DNA of 64,000 nt from Uliginosibacterium gangwonense DSM 18521 (GCF_000373965.1 NZ_KB892836.1:739-64738), one strand, 5' to 3'. Positions 17,604 to 30,427 are shown, counted from the stretch's first letter. Program-made: numbers and translations. The notes: generated by a model not told the origin, from the sequence alone.

Positions 17604-18167
17604 ATGTCCAACACGCCCCTCCCCCGCAGCAGCCACCGGGAAGCCCTGCTTGATGCAGCAGAAGCCATTGTCAGCGAACAAGGTGTTGCCGAACTCACCC
17701 TTGAAGGGGTCGCCGCTCGCACTGGAGTGACCAAGGGAGGATTGATCTACCACTTCAAAACAAAAGAAGCACTGCTGCATGCCCTGGTTGAAAAAATCAT
17801 TCAGCAGATGGAAACCCGCTATCAGGAGAAAGCCAAGGCCCAAGGCTCCAGCCTTGACATCTTGCTGATCGCTATGATCAACGATGTATTTGACATGAGC
17901 CGTGAAGAGAAAGCACTGATGACCAATCTGCTGGCAGCCGTCTCCAGCTACCCCAACCAGCTTGGCCCGGTACAGGACATGTATGAACGGCAAACCCAGG
18001 AACTGACACGCGACCCCCAGCACATGGGTCTGGCCCTGATGGTGTCCTGCGCGCTGGATGGAATCATTTTTCTGGAACTGCTCAACCTCAAGCAATTCAG
18101 CACAGAAGAGCGGGAGGCCATGCGTCAGCACCTGATCAATACCGTCACCCAACACACAAAAATCTGA
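17604..18167 (+). CDS. TetR/AcrR family transcriptional regulator
   Basis: 187 residues. The N-terminal TetR HTH is clear (residues about 10-57: REALLDAAEAIVSEQGVAEL, GVAARTGVTKGGLIYHFKTKEALL). The rest is a helical ligand-binding and dimer domain ending in a segment (DGIIFLELLNLKQFSTEERE) typical of AcrR-like regulators with a TetR_C-type tail. It is followed 30 bases later by the adaptor gene, so it is the first gene of the efflux operon and probably represses it and itself through the palindromes immediately upstream. The inducer is unknown. Confidence 0.94.
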   Translation: MSNTPLPRSSHREALLDAAEAIVSEQGVAELTLEGVAARTGVTKGGLIYHFKTKEALLHALVEKIIQQMETRYQEKAKAQGSSLDILLIAMINDVFDMSREEKALMTNLLAAVSSYPNQLGPVQDMYERQTQELTRDPQHMGLALMVSCALDGIIFLELLNLKQFSTEEREAMRQHLINTVTQHTKI

Positions 18168-18197
18168 TCCCCAGCAAATCCAAAAACAGAGGCCACC

Positions 18198-19313
18198 ATG
18201 ATTCATATACCCAGCCCCCGGGTCTTGCTCGCCAGTATTGCTATCGCAGGTCTGTGCGCCTGCACACAGGAAACTGGAAAAATCATCGAACAGCCCCGCC
18301 CGGTCAAGGTAGAGCAAATCGGTACGAGCAACAGCCAGACGAGCGAATCCTTCATCGGTACTGTCCGTGCCCGTCAGCGTGCCGAGTTGGGATTTGAATC
18401 GGGGGGCAAGATTGCCGCCATCATGGTCGACGTGGGCGACAAGGTAAGCGCCGGACAAATCCTTGCACGCCTGGATGCCATCCCGGCGCAAGAACGTCTG
18501 AGCAAAGCGGAATCGGACCGCAAGGCGGCTGTCGCTGCCGCGACCGAACGTGAAGCGCAACTGCACCGCACCCAGCAGCTGGAACGTGATCAGGTGGTAT
18601 CGCCCGCAGCGCTGGAAAGCGTGCAGGCACAATACCAAGCGGCCATCAGCCAACTCCAGGCAGCAGAGGCCGCACTCACCCTGGCCCGCCGTGATCTAGT
18701 CCTCAGCCAGATCAAAGCACCTTTTGACGGACAGATCGTCGCGCGCACTGCCCAGCCCTATGCAGATATAGCCCCTGGGCAGGCTATCTTCCAGATTGAA
18801 GATGCCGCCGTGCTGGAGGTAGTGGTTTCACTCCCCGACATCGTCACCTCCCGCCTATCCACCGGCCAAGTAGCCAGCCTGACCCTGCCCGGGCAAGTCA
18901 GCAAGAACCTTCCCATACGCCTGGAAAAGCTTTCGGGACGCGCCGACAACGGCTCACAGGTTCAGGCTACTTTCCGCATCGAAGGCCATAACACTGAACT
19001 GCGCACCGGCACTACCGTTTCAGTCGCATTGCCCGGCTCCACGCAATACAGCATCTCCATTCCTGCCTCAGCGCTACTGCCGGGGCAGCAAAAGGGAGAA
19101 GGCGATGTATTCATCCTGGATACAGCGCGGCAACGTGTATCCCTACGCCGTATCCGCATCGATACAGCTTTGGCACAGAATGGCCGTCTGCCGGTGTTAG
19201 GAGGCATCAAACCGGGTGAATGGATCGTCGTGGCTGGTACACCTTTCCTGAGCGATGGGCAGGCCGCCACCCGCTTTACCCCATTGACCCGCCTGGAAGG
19301 AACTCAGCCATGA
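18198..19313 (+). CDS. RND efflux periplasmic adaptor (membrane fusion protein)
   Basis: 371-residue HlyD/AcrA-family adaptor. The N-terminus LLASIAIAGLCACTQ gives a probable lipoprotein site (LCAC). Next come a barrel-sandwich/lipoyl half (ELGFESGGKIAAIMVDVGDKVSAGQILARLD), a helical hairpin (about 100-160), the second lipoyl half (IKAPFDGQIVARTAQPYADIAPGQ), then beta-barrel and membrane-proximal domains. It bridges the inner-membrane pump and outer-membrane channel. It overlaps the pump gene by 4 bases (ATGA), so the two are translationally coupled. Confidence 0.95.
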   Translation: MIHIPSPRVLLASIAIAGLCACTQETGKIIEQPRPVKVEQIGTSNSQTSESFIGTVRARQRAELGFESGGKIAAIMVDVGDKVSAGQILARLDAIPAQERLSKAESDRKAAVAAATEREAQLHRTQQLERDQVVSPAALESVQAQYQAAISQLQAAEAALTLARRDLVLSQIKAPFDGQIVARTAQPYADIAPGQAIFQIEDAAVLEVVVSLPDIVTSRLSTGQVASLTLPGQVSKNLPIRLEKLSGRADNGSQVQATFRIEGHNTELRTGTTVSVALPGSTQYSISIPASALLPGQQKGEGDVFILDTARQRVSLRRIRIDTALAQNGRLPVLGGIKPGEWIVVAGTPFLSDGQAATRFTPLTRLEGTQP

Positions 19314-22300
19314 ATCTTACCCGGTCTGCATTGGGAGCCAGTCGCCTCACTTTGTTTGCGGCCATCCTGGTATCGATTGCGGGTATTTTTACCTTTCTGA
19401 ACTTCCCCTCGCAGGAAGAACCCTCGGTAACGGTACGGGATGCCCTGATCATTGTGCAAAATCCCGGCATGCCGGTCGAGCGCATGGAACAGTTGGTAGC
19501 CCGCCCGCTTGAGGAGCAGCTACGGGAGCTACCCGAGATCAAAAATATACAATCAACCATTCGTGCCGGGTTGTTGATGCAGCAAATCACCCTGCATGAT
19601 CGCTACACGCAACTCACCCCCATCTGGCAGCGGATGCGGGCCAAAGTTGGGGAGGCCGCTCAGCGTTTTCCAGAAGGCACACTTACCCCTGTCATCAACG
19701 ATGATTTTGGCCGCGTGGCCGTCGCGTCTATTGCGGTAACCGCACCAGGCTTTTCCATAAGCGAGATGCGTGAGCCGCTCAAGCGCCTACGTGATCAGTT
19801 GCAACGCCTGCCAGGGGTACAGAACATCAGTTTCTTCGGATTGCAGGATGAGCGCATCTACATCGATTTTGACCGAGCACGACTGGCTGGGCTGGGTTTG
19901 AATGCTGCTGGCGTATTGCAACAATTACAACAGCAAAACGTAGTGCTCTCTGGTGGTCAAGTCACACTCGGCGATGTAAATGGCGCGGTGCAGGTCTCGG
20001 GTGAAATCGAATCCGCCACAGCACTCAAGCAGTTCGTCATCAGCATACCAGGGCGGGCCGGGGCAACAAGCGACATTGTGCGCCTGGGTGACATAGCCCA
20101 GGTAAAGGTGATCCCCCCCGATCCACCCGAGTCTGCCGCGATATATAAGGGTACCCCCGCCGTGGTCATGGCCGTATCGATGAAAGAGGGCCAGAACATC
20201 CGCATTTTTGGTGAAGCGCTCAAAGCCCGCATGGCAGAGCTTCAGCCCCAATTGCCAGCTGGTTTCAGCTGTGATTACGTCACGTTTCAGGCCGACGTGG
20301 TGGCACACGAAATCGGCAATATGAACAGGGTGATGCTCGAAACCATCGCCATCGTCATCACGGTTGTAGTGCTTTTCCTGGGTTGGCGGGCTGGCGTCAT
20401 AGTCGGCAGCATCGTCCCATTGACGATTCTAGGCACGCTGATTGCCATGCGCTCTTTGGGAATTGAGTTGCATATGGTCTCCATGGCCGCCATCATCATC
20501 GCCCTGGGCCTGCTGGTGGACAACGGCATTGTGATTGCCGAGGACATTGAACGCCGCCTCGTGGCAGGAGAAGACCGTTATGAAGCATGCATCCAGGCAG
20601 GGCAGACACTGGCCATCCCCTTGCTGACTTCATCGCTGGTCATCATCTTTGCCTTCTCCCCCTTCTTCTTTGGCAACACACCAACCAATGAATATCTGCG
20701 CCCATTGGTGATTGTATTGGGCCTCACCCTGCTAGGCTCCTGGCTGCTGTGCCTGACCGTAACACCCCTGCTATGCTATTTTTTCCTCAAGCTACCCAAA
20801 CAACATGGAAACCATGGCGCGCAATCTTACAACTCCAAGTTCTACGGAGCATACCGCAAGATCATTGGCTGGGCACTCAATCACAAAGCAATCTTTGCTG
20901 GCAGCATGGTGCTTTTGCTCAGCACCGCCGTTGCTGTGCTCGCCACAGTACCAGAGAGCTTTTTGCCAAAATCTGATCGCACACAATTCCAGATTACCCT
21001 GCAACTAGCACCGGGCACCGACTCACGAGTCACCTTGGATACGGTGCAGTCTATCAGCCGCTGGCTGGACGACAAGAAATCCAACCCAGAGGTGACGCGC
21101 AGCATCGGCTATGTCGCCGATGGTGGCCCCCGGATCATCCTGGGTTTGAATCCCCCGCTGCCCGCAGCCCATGTGGCCTATTTCACCGTGAGTGTGGTCG
21201 ACAAGAGGGATCTGGATAAGGTCATTGAACGCACCCGCAATTATCTGGAGACTCAGCACCCGGAAGTACGGGGTGAGCCCAAGCGCTTCTCGATGGGCGC
21301 CAACGATTCCGGCACAGTTGCATACCGGATTTCGGGGCCGGATGAGGCTGTATTGCGCGACCTGGGCGGGCGCATCCGCGCGGCTCTGCAATCAATACCC
21401 AACAGCATCGACGTGTATGACGATTGGGACAACCGGGTACCGCGTATCGATGTGCTCATTGATCAACGCAAGGCACGCCGCCTAGGCGTGACCAGCGAAG
21501 ACGTAGCCTATTCGCTGCAAGGGCGGTTCAGCGGGATTGCCGCATCCGTATTACGCGATGGCGACACCCTTATCCCGATCATGGTGCGCGGCAGCGATAC
21601 CGAGCGTAAGCGCCCGGAAGACATTGCCAGCAGCCTGATCCACCCTTCGGCTGGCGGAGTACCTGTGCCACTTTCCGCTGTAGCAGAGGTGAGCGTGGCA
21701 TCCGAACCCTCGGTAATCCGTCGCCGCAACCTGATCCGCACACTCACTGTGCAAGGCCGTAACACGCTCTACACCTCGCAACAGGTGGTGGATCAAATGA
21801 CCCCCTTCATCGCCTCACTCAAACTCCCCGCTGGCTACAAGATTGAGCTGGGGGCGGAAATCGAGGAATCTGCCGAGGCCAATGAAGCGCTTGGCCAATA
21901 CCTGCCCCATGCCCTGATAGCCATGCTGTTACTATTCATCTGGCAGTTTAATTCGTTCCGCAAATTGGCCCTGATCATTTCGATTATTCCATTCGGATTG
22001 ATTGGCGTAGCGGTATCCATGAAGATTTCCGGGGAACCTTTGGGCTTTTTGGTAATCTTTGGCCTGCTCTCGCTAGCGGGGATCATCGTCAACAACGCCG
22101 TGCTGCTGCTCGAACGCATCGAGGCTGAGCTACGTGAAGGCTTCGGCTGCCGACAGGCCGTGATCAATGCTGCCGTCAAACGCCTGCGCCCTATTGTGAT
22201 GACCAAGCTCACCTGCATCACAGGCCTGATTCCACTTCTGCTATTTGGCGGGCCGCTCTGGTCTGGCATGGCAGTCAGCATCATCGGGGGTTTGAGCCTG

Positions 22301-22405
22301 GGAACGCTGGTTACGCTCGGACTGGTTCCCGTGCTCTATGAATGGCTCTTCGATGGCCCGGTTGCGAGATTTCTGCAACGCTTCCGCCAGGCGGAATCCA
22401 GATAG
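19310..22405 (+). CDS. RND efflux transporter permease
   Basis: 1031-residue inner-membrane RND pump with twelve predicted helices and two large periplasmic loops. The start ATG 19310 overlaps the adaptor stop and has GGAAGGA upstream; earlier in-frame codons lie in the adaptor gene. The proton-relay region in helix 4 reads IIALGLLVDNGIVIAED, with Asp followed by Asn where AcrB has Asp-Asp. A single catalytic Asp is also seen in some AcrB-related subgroups. FPSQEEPSVTVRDALI near the N-terminus places it in the branch seen with NodT-type channels. Substrates are not predictable; hydrophobic or drug-like compounds are typical. Confidence 0.95.
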   Translation: MNLTRSALGASRLTLFAAILVSIAGIFTFLNFPSQEEPSVTVRDALIIVQNPGMPVERMEQLVARPLEEQLRELPEIKNIQSTIRAGLLMQQITLHDRYTQLTPIWQRMRAKVGEAAQRFPEGTLTPVINDDFGRVAVASIAVTAPGFSISEMREPLKRLRDQLQRLPGVQNISFFGLQDERIYIDFDRARLAGLGLNAAGVLQQLQQQNVVLSGGQVTLGDVNGAVQVSGEIESATALKQFVISIPGRAGATSDIVRLGDIAQVKVIPPDPPESAAIYKGTPAVVMAVSMKEGQNIRIFGEALKARMAELQPQLPAGFSCDYVTFQADVVAHEIGNMNRVMLETIAIVITVVVLFLGWRAGVIVGSIVPLTILGTLIAMRSLGIELHMVSMAAIIIALGLLVDNGIVIAEDIERRLVAGEDRYEACIQAGQTLAIPLLTSSLVIIFAFSPFFFGNTPTNEYLRPLVIVLGLTLLGSWLLCLTVTPLLCYFFLKLPKQHGNHGAQSYNSKFYGAYRKIIGWALNHKAIFAGSMVLLLSTAVAVLATVPESFLPKSDRTQFQITLQLAPGTDSRVTLDTVQSISRWLDDKKSNPEVTRSIGYVADGGPRIILGLNPPLPAAHVAYFTVSVVDKRDLDKVIERTRNYLETQHPEVRGEPKRFSMGANDSGTVAYRISGPDEAVLRDLGGRIRAALQSIPNSIDVYDDWDNRVPRIDVLIDQRKARRLGVTSEDVAYSLQGRFSGIAASVLRDGDTLIPIMVRGSDTERKRPEDIASSLIHPSAGGVPVPLSAVAEVSVASEPSVIRRRNLIRTLTVQGRNTLYTSQQVVDQMTPFIASLKLPAGYKIELGAEIEESAEANEALGQYLPHALIAMLLLFIWQFNSFRKLALIISIIPFGLIGVAVSMKISGEPLGFLVIFGLLSLAGIIVNNAVLLLERIEAELREGFGCRQAVINAAVKRLRPIVMTKLTCITGLIPLLLFGGPLWSGMAVSIIGGLSLGTLVTLGLVPVLYEWLFDGPVARFLQRFRQAESR

Positions 22406-22666
22406 TCTACAGAGTCAGCGCCCCACCACAATCCGCCCTCCTTCCCTTTGGTCTGCAAGCTTTGAAACAATCCCTCCCGAGCGGAGGGCGCACTTGGCAC
22501 GCCAAGTCTTCGACTCATTCCGTTACCTGGGTCCCAAGGCCCATGTGCAGGCAGCAAACAGGCTTCCCAAAGGGCACAAGGCCTCAAGCATTGGTTCGCC
22601 CAGACGTAATCGATAAGATGAGCCCATATTGGATCTTGGCGCCCAACATCTCTCAAGGAGGTCACC

Positions 22667-23656
22667 ATGCACTACGTTCGTCATGTGCTATTGCTCGCTG
22701 CCCTGCTGTTGCTGGGCGCCTGCGGAAATGATCAGCAATCCGTTTCCGGCATTACCCATACAGGCAATAGCACCCCTGCAAAAGCCCCTGAGCAGGTCAA
22801 GAAACCGAATGTAGCCCTGGTGATGAAAACGCTGACCAATCCATTTTTCATTGAAATGGAAAAGGGCGCACGCAGGGCCGAAAAGGAAACCGGCATTGAG
22901 CTTCTGGTCAAGACCGCCACGCAAGAGACCTCCATTGAGCAGCAAATCCAGATCATAGATGAAATGATTCGCGCCAAGGTTGATGCCATCGTGATCGCCC
23001 CAGGAGACTCCCTGCGTCTCGTCCCTGTATTGAAAAAGGCCCAGGATGCAGGAATCAAGATCGTCAATATCGACAACAGGCTGGACGCTGAAGCAGCCAA
23101 GAAGATCGGCCTCACCAATGTTCCATTCATAAGCGTAGACAACGAAAAAGCAGCCTATCTCTCCGCCAAATTCATTGCAGATCAAATCAAGTCCCCCGCC
23201 CAGGCGGCCATCTTTGAAGGCATACGCTCTGCCGACAACGCCCAGCAGCGCAAAAACGGCGCATTGCGGGCATTCGCTGAGAACAAGAACATCAAGATTG
23301 TCGCCCAGGAAAGTGCCAATTGGAAAATCGATGAAGCCCGCGATCTGGCCAAAACCATCTTCAAAACCCAGCCGGACATCAAGCTGGTTTTCTGTGCCAA
23401 CGACATGATGGCCATGGGGGTAATAGAGTACCTGCGCAACAGCAAACATGCGCCGGTCCTTCTCGCCGGTTTTGATGCATTGGAAGACGCCAAGGCTGCC
23501 GTCAAAGCGGGGCAGATGGCGGTCACCATAGACCAGCAGGCCGCAGAGCAAGGCTATCAAGGTATCATGACAGCGCTCCGGGCGCTGCATGGTGAGCCGC
23601 TGCCAACCACAATCCAGGTGGATGTCCGGGTTATCACAAAGAGCAGTCTTGAGTAA
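22667..23656 (+). CDS. Periplasmic sugar-binding lipoprotein (RbsB-like)
   Basis: 329 residues with a lipoprotein signal (LLLLGACG, Cys near residue 19) and a class-1 periplasmic binding fold: VALVMKTLTNPFFIEMEKGA, IDEMIRAKVDAIVIAPGDS, IVNIDNRLD, LVFCANDMMAMGVIEYLR, VLLAGFD. This is the ribose/autoinducer-2-binding family. No ABC permease or ATPase gene lies nearby. Instead a membrane-bound hybrid kinase with a periplasmic sensor domain starts 30 bases downstream in the same transcript. That layout, as in LuxP-LuxQ, suggests the lipoprotein is a ligand-loaded co-receptor rather than a transport component. GGAGG precedes the ATG. Confidence 0.9.
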   Translation: MHYVRHVLLLAALLLLGACGNDQQSVSGITHTGNSTPAKAPEQVKKPNVALVMKTLTNPFFIEMEKGARRAEKETGIELLVKTATQETSIEQQIQIIDEMIRAKVDAIVIAPGDSLRLVPVLKKAQDAGIKIVNIDNRLDAEAAKKIGLTNVPFISVDNEKAAYLSAKFIADQIKSPAQAAIFEGIRSADNAQQRKNGALRAFAENKNIKIVAQESANWKIDEARDLAKTIFKTQPDIKLVFCANDMMAMGVIEYLRNSKHAPVLLAGFDALEDAKAAVKAGQMAVTIDQQAAEQGYQGIMTALRALHGEPLPTTIQVDVRVITKSSLE

Positions 23657-23686
23657 GCAAGAACCAGTTAAGCCGCAGCGAGCGAA

Positions 23687-26824
<3,138 letters not shown>

Positions 26825-26900
26825 AAAGGTAGCTGTAAGATAATCTGATATACCGGCCTGGAAGCAGGCAAGCGCCGCAGAAAACCGCTGATTGACCGCC

Positions 26901-27767
26901 TTACTTACAACTCTTGCGGTAACTTCCATCCAAAAGTGAGGCATAAACAACTGTATAGAGTTTATCCTGGGCGGCACTCACACACAGGGAATCAAAGGCA
27001 CCATTGGTGTTGTTGACATACGTGCTGTTATATTCAACATTCAAAACAGGCTTACCCCGCGAAGTGAAAGCAGAATAGGCGGAACATTCACTATACTGAT
27101 GGCATTGTTCATTGACGGCAAATTCGTAATCACCCACAAGACCACCAAGCTGAGCCACATCGTTCTTCAGGCCAATGGCCAAGCCTCTGGCATGTGCTGC
27201 CGTAGCCAGAAATTTGTTGTAATCCAACTGGGTAGCGGCCGTTAGGGCAAAGCCTGTGGAATTGCTGTAGCCATCAACATTGTCCGGATCAACCCCGTCA
27301 CACCCTTTGCTCACCGCAAGATCCATGCGCGCAAGCATCACGCTGCGCACAGTAGCGGAGCGGGTATCCAGCCATTTCTCATTGGCCCAGCCCGCCAAAC
27401 CGTTGCCCAAATCCCCCGTAGCAAACTTCGTATAATCCGAACGCCAATTCTCCCCGCTGCCCGCAGAGAAATAGCACACCACCCGGCGTCCTTGCTGTTT
27501 TAGGCTGACAATAGTGGCCGCACTGTTGTCAAACAGATCTATGTCATAGACATCTGCAACAACAGAAGTGTCCAGCGTACCCGTCAATTGCAGATTAAAA
27601 CTGGCCGATGAACCGGCCTGCCAGATCGTTGAGACACTTATTGGGCTGGAAGCTGATGTAGACGGTGAGCTATCGCTTCCACCACTTCCACCGCCACCAC
27701 ACCCCGACAGCGCGAAAGATGAAAGACAAGCCAAGACTTTCAGCCCCACAAACTTTGAGACGCGCAT
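26901..27767 (-). CDS. Lipoprotein with GH114 / endo-alpha-1,4-polygalactosaminidase-like domain
   Basis: 288 residues. The signal ends in the lipobox LSGCGGGG (Cys near residue 22), followed by a Gly/Ser-rich linker of about 25 residues. The body is the TIM-barrel family of GH114 and related proteins: VVCYFSAGSGENWRSDYTKF, GCDGVDPDNVDGY and GLKNDVAQLGGLVGDYEFAVNEQC carry the conserved acidic residues. Family members hydrolyse galactosaminogalactan-type polymers, though many bacterial ones are untested. ATG 27767 puts the lipoprotein signal first and has AAGGAA upstream. It faces the hybrid kinase tail to tail, with no obvious operon partner. Biofilm polysaccharide turnover is one possibility. 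Confidence 0.85.
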   Translation of the reverse strand: MRVSKFVGLKVLACLSSFALSGCGGGGSGGSDSSPSTSASSPISVSTIWQAGSSASFNLQLTGTLDTSVVADVYDIDLFDNSAATIVSLKQQGRRVVCYFSAGSGENWRSDYTKFATGDLGNGLAGWANEKWLDTRSATVRSVMLARMDLAVSKGCDGVDPDNVDGYSNSTGFALTAATQLDYNKFLATAAHARGLAIGLKNDVAQLGGLVGDYEFAVNEQCHQYSECSAYSAFTSRGKPVLNVEYNSTYVNNTNGAFDSLCVSAAQDKLYTVVYASLLDGSYRKSCK

Positions 27768-27880
27768 GGAACACCATTCCTTCAGCCAAAATATGATCTT
27801 CACTTCCACGCGCAATGTGCCTGAATCCCGATGAAAACAAAATGCATTTCGTCGGAAATGCCTCCTATCAAAAAGTTCCC

Positions 27881-28087
27881 ACTCAACACACGCCCGCTGA
27901 TCCGCGCATATCGTCCGCTCATGAAAACCCAGAGGTGCGCGCAGCAATCAGCGAAGGCATTCCTATAGAGCGTTTCGGCACAACAGAGGAAATGGCGCCC
28001 GCCTAGCTGTTCTTTGCCTCACTCGCTTGCAGCGGCTATATCACAGGACAGATTCTGAATATCAATGGCGGCCAATTCACGCATTGA
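27881..28087 (+). pseudogene. Remnant of a short-chain dehydrogenase (SDR) gene, C-terminal part with in-frame TAG
   Basis: One frame reads ENPEVRAAISEGIPIERFGTTEEMAPA, then TAG (28004-28006), then LFFASLACSGYITGQILNINGGQ and a TGA at 28085-28087. This is the C-terminal end of SDR oxidoreductases (IPxxRFGxxEE, then LFLAS...SxxITGQxLxVDGG). The nucleotide-binding fold and catalytic Tyr-Lys are missing, so only about a quarter of the gene remains. The last bases overlap the end of the convergent kinase gene. It looks like a decayed remnant of a lost or rearranged gene, not a functional product. Confidence 0.75.
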
Positions 28088-29498
28088 TCGCTACGCTGCC
28101 AGGCTGAGTCAGTGGTAGCTCAAAAACAAACTCTGCCCCACCCTCACGCCTGTTGTGGGCGTAGATGCGCCCATGATGGGCGGTGATGATACGACGACTG
28201 ATTGCCAGCCCTAAACCAGACCCTCCTGCTCCGGTACTGGTTTTGCTGCTTTGGACGAATTCATCAAATACAAGCTCCAACTCATCCTCAGGAATCCCTG
28301 GCCCTTGATCTTTTATAGCAAAGCAACAAACCCTGTCATGCTCAGCGTGCATCGCCACATCAATCGTAATGTCACCGCCTTTAGGGGAAAATTTCACAGC
28401 ATTGGACAAGAGATTATGCACCACCTGCCCCACGCGCAAAGCATCGCAAACCACGGGGGGCAGATCCGGTTGTGCGTGGAGCGCTACTTTAAGGCCGCGT
28501 TCATTCAGCAAGGACTCAATCTCGTGCACAGCCGCTTCGACAAGTGGCACGAGCGCATGTTTCTGAAAATGCATATCCAGACGGCCTGCTTCAAGCCTTG
28601 ATAGATCAAGCAGATCATTGATCAGCGCCAGCAAACGGTTACCACTCAGACGGATGCGATTGAAGTAGTCACGAATCTTTTGATCCTGCGCTCGTTCTCC
28701 ACCTAATTGTGCAAACCCAAGGATGGCATGAATCGGTGTTCTCAACTCATGCGATATATTTGACAGGAAACGGCTCTTGGCTAGATTGGCTTCTTCCGCA
28801 TGTCGGCGGGCCGTTTGTGCTTCCTCTACAGCGGCGGCCAGTTCGAGCCGAAGCCGCATGGCTTGGCGAACCTCTTTGGAAGCACGCCACCCGTTGATCA
28901 TCATGACAATCAGGAACATCGACAAAATGAATGCTGTCCAGTGCAACAAGGTTCCCGGTTGCAGCAAAAAGCAGGCAATACTGGGTAGCAGCATGCATAA
29001 ATAAAAAGCGCTGTATGCCGAAAGCAAAATTGATAAGGACAATACGCCACCCGCTGCAACCCCCATCAAACACATGGCTATAATCAGGCGATACTCTTCA
29101 TTGCCGTAATAGAGCAGAAGAATGCAAGGCACACTCCAAAGAGCCCCTGAGCATGCTGAAAGCAAAGCGATTTTTCGCTCCCATGCGGAAGCCTTGAACA
29201 GACGATCGATATCTGTGCGCCAAACCCTGGCAAGACGATGACGAATCAGTGAAATGCCATTAAGCGCTGCCATCCAGGCAAGCAGTATCCAAACAGGCTT
29301 AATCGCGTCATAGAACACAATCAAAATGATTATGCTGGCCATGAGTGAAGCCAGATAGGCGTGCTGGCTCTTGTCCAGATGTTCGTCAATCAAAAGCTCC
29401 TGGACGCGGGCGGCAAACAACGTCTGTCGAGCTGACCCCATATCTGACACAAAACCTCCAAAACCAAGCACTAGTCCGAACGACATAGAAAAAGTCAT
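28077..29498 (-). CDS. Membrane sensor histidine kinase (orphan)
   Basis: 473 residues. The N-terminal half (about 45-210) holds five or six membrane helices with short loops and no clear periplasmic domain, resembling the membrane-embedded input regions of MASE-like kinases. A coiled linker (AVEEAQTARRHAEEANLAKS) leads to HisKA with His250 (FLSNISHELRTPIHAILGF) and a full ATPase domain (NLLSNAVKFSP, DQGPGIPEDE, GSGLGLAISRRI). No receiver domain and no response regulator gene lies nearby, so its partner is elsewhere. ATG 29498 is used; later ATGs at residues 5 and 20 are possible. Signal sensed is unknown. Confidence 0.9.
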   Translation of the reverse strand: MTFSMSFGLVLGFGGFVSDMGSARQTLFAARVQELLIDEHLDKSQHAYLASLMASIIILIVFYDAIKPVWILLAWMAALNGISLIRHRLARVWRTDIDRLFKASAWERKIALLSACSGALWSVPCILLLYYGNEEYRLIIAMCLMGVAAGGVLSLSILLSAYSAFYLCMLLPSIACFLLQPGTLLHWTAFILSMFLIVMMINGWRASKEVRQAMRLRLELAAAVEEAQTARRHAEEANLAKSRFLSNISHELRTPIHAILGFAQLGGERAQDQKIRDYFNRIRLSGNRLLALINDLLDLSRLEAGRLDMHFQKHALVPLVEAAVHEIESLLNERGLKVALHAQPDLPPVVCDALRVGQVVHNLLSNAVKFSPKGGDITIDVAMHAEHDRVCCFAIKDQGPGIPEDELELVFDEFVQSSKTSTGAGGSGLGLAISRRIITAHHGRIYAHNRREGGAEFVFELPLTQPGSVAINA

Positions 29499-29607
29499 TC
29501 TCTACACTGAATAGTACGTGCTTTTGCCAGCCTTGCCCGTCTTCACTTATAACTTGTGTAGCATAGACAGGTTTTTCTGTGAATAGTTGTAGCCATCGCC
29601 TCAAGAA

Positions 29608-30369
29608 TCAAAACAGCGTCAAATTATGATTCTTCTGCCAGATTTCTTCGGACCATGGCACAGGTGAAAAGAGATAGCGCCGCAAGCTATTCACTCTGAT
29701 CGGAGGCTCATCGGTCGCCAGCCCTACCGCAGTCGTGCAACGTTCACGCGTAAAATGTGGCTGCCCCGCAAGCAGGGCGCGTATCTCTTTGTCATCATTT
29801 CCCATTCTGAATGCCATGGGAACGATCTCATCAGCCTGCAGTTGATCCAGCCAATAATCTCCTGCGCACCAGGATGCCAGTGCAGTCACTGACAAGGCGT
29901 AATCGCGCGGCAAACCGGCCCTGATTCTTTTGACAAGCTCTTCAAGAAACGCGCGTTGTGAGCGCCTGACTTCAAAATCGAGTTGCACCACCTTCTGGTT
30001 GCCCGCACCCGCCAAACGCAGCACCTGACCCACTATCGCATCGCGCTGCTTGCCACTCAGCGAGGGTGAAGGATGCCACAGCGCATCAACATGGATCACC
30101 GGAACCAAAGGTGTCTCAGACCTCAGCAGCAAGGGGCGGGAACGTGGGCGTAGATGTATTCTCCGACCATCCAGCTCGATGACAAGCGCCACATACGCCA
30201 CCCCCACCTCAGCGGGCAACCAGCGTAAATCCTCAGCACGCTCCCAGGCCCAGACCATCTGCCTAGGCAGGCGAGACACTGCAGGGTGCATCTGGCGTTC
30301 AGTGCCCGCTGCCGAGATTTGCAGGCAGAGCACAGCCAGAAGGAGGCAGAAGATTCTTTTCACAATCAC
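29608..30369 (-). CDS. DUF3142 domain-containing exported protein
   Basis: 253 residues with a hydrophobic N-terminal signal (FCLLLAVLCLQISAAG). It matches the DUF3142 family, whose members look TIM-barrel-like: QMVWAWERAEDLRWLP, VIELDGRRIHLRPRSRPLL, VVQLDFEVRRSQRAFLEEL, LSVTALASWCAGDYWL and IVPMAFRMG. Conserved acidic residues in QLDFEV and the TALASWC segment hint at a hydrolase-like site, but no activity is established for the family to my knowledge. Start is GTG at 30369 or GTG at 30363; neither has a strong ribosome site. It follows pnp in the same direction but behind a terminator. Confidence 0.85.
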   Translation of the reverse strand: MIVKRIFCLLLAVLCLQISAAGTERQMHPAVSRLPRQMVWAWERAEDLRWLPAEVGVAYVALVIELDGRRIHLRPRSRPLLLRSETPLVPVIHVDALWHPSPSLSGKQRDAIVGQVLRLAGAGNQKVVQLDFEVRRSQRAFLEELVKRIRAGLPRDYALSVTALASWCAGDYWLDQLQADEIVPMAFRMGNDDKEIRALLAGQPHFTRERCTTAVGLATDEPPIRVNSLRRYLFSPVPWSEEIWQKNHNLTLF

Positions 30370-30375
30370 GATGAT

Positions 30376-30404
30376 AAAGAAAAAGGACGCCGAAGCGTCC
30401 TTTT
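30376..30404 (-). terminator. Intrinsic terminator after pnp
   Basis: On the minus strand AAAGGACGC-TTCG-GCGTCCTTT (stem over 30382-30403) is followed by a T-rich tract. The stable UUCG-type tetraloop is typical. It lies about 25 bases beyond the pnp stop and just before the DUF3142 start. Confidence 0.9.
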
Positions 30405-30427
30405 GCGAAACACCTGTACAACAAAGC

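Noticed and set aside
17565-18653. Long 362-codon open frame antisense to tetR and the adaptor gene
   Set aside because: It mirrors two well-supported genes, has no family resemblance and no ribosome site; it is a by-product of their codon use.
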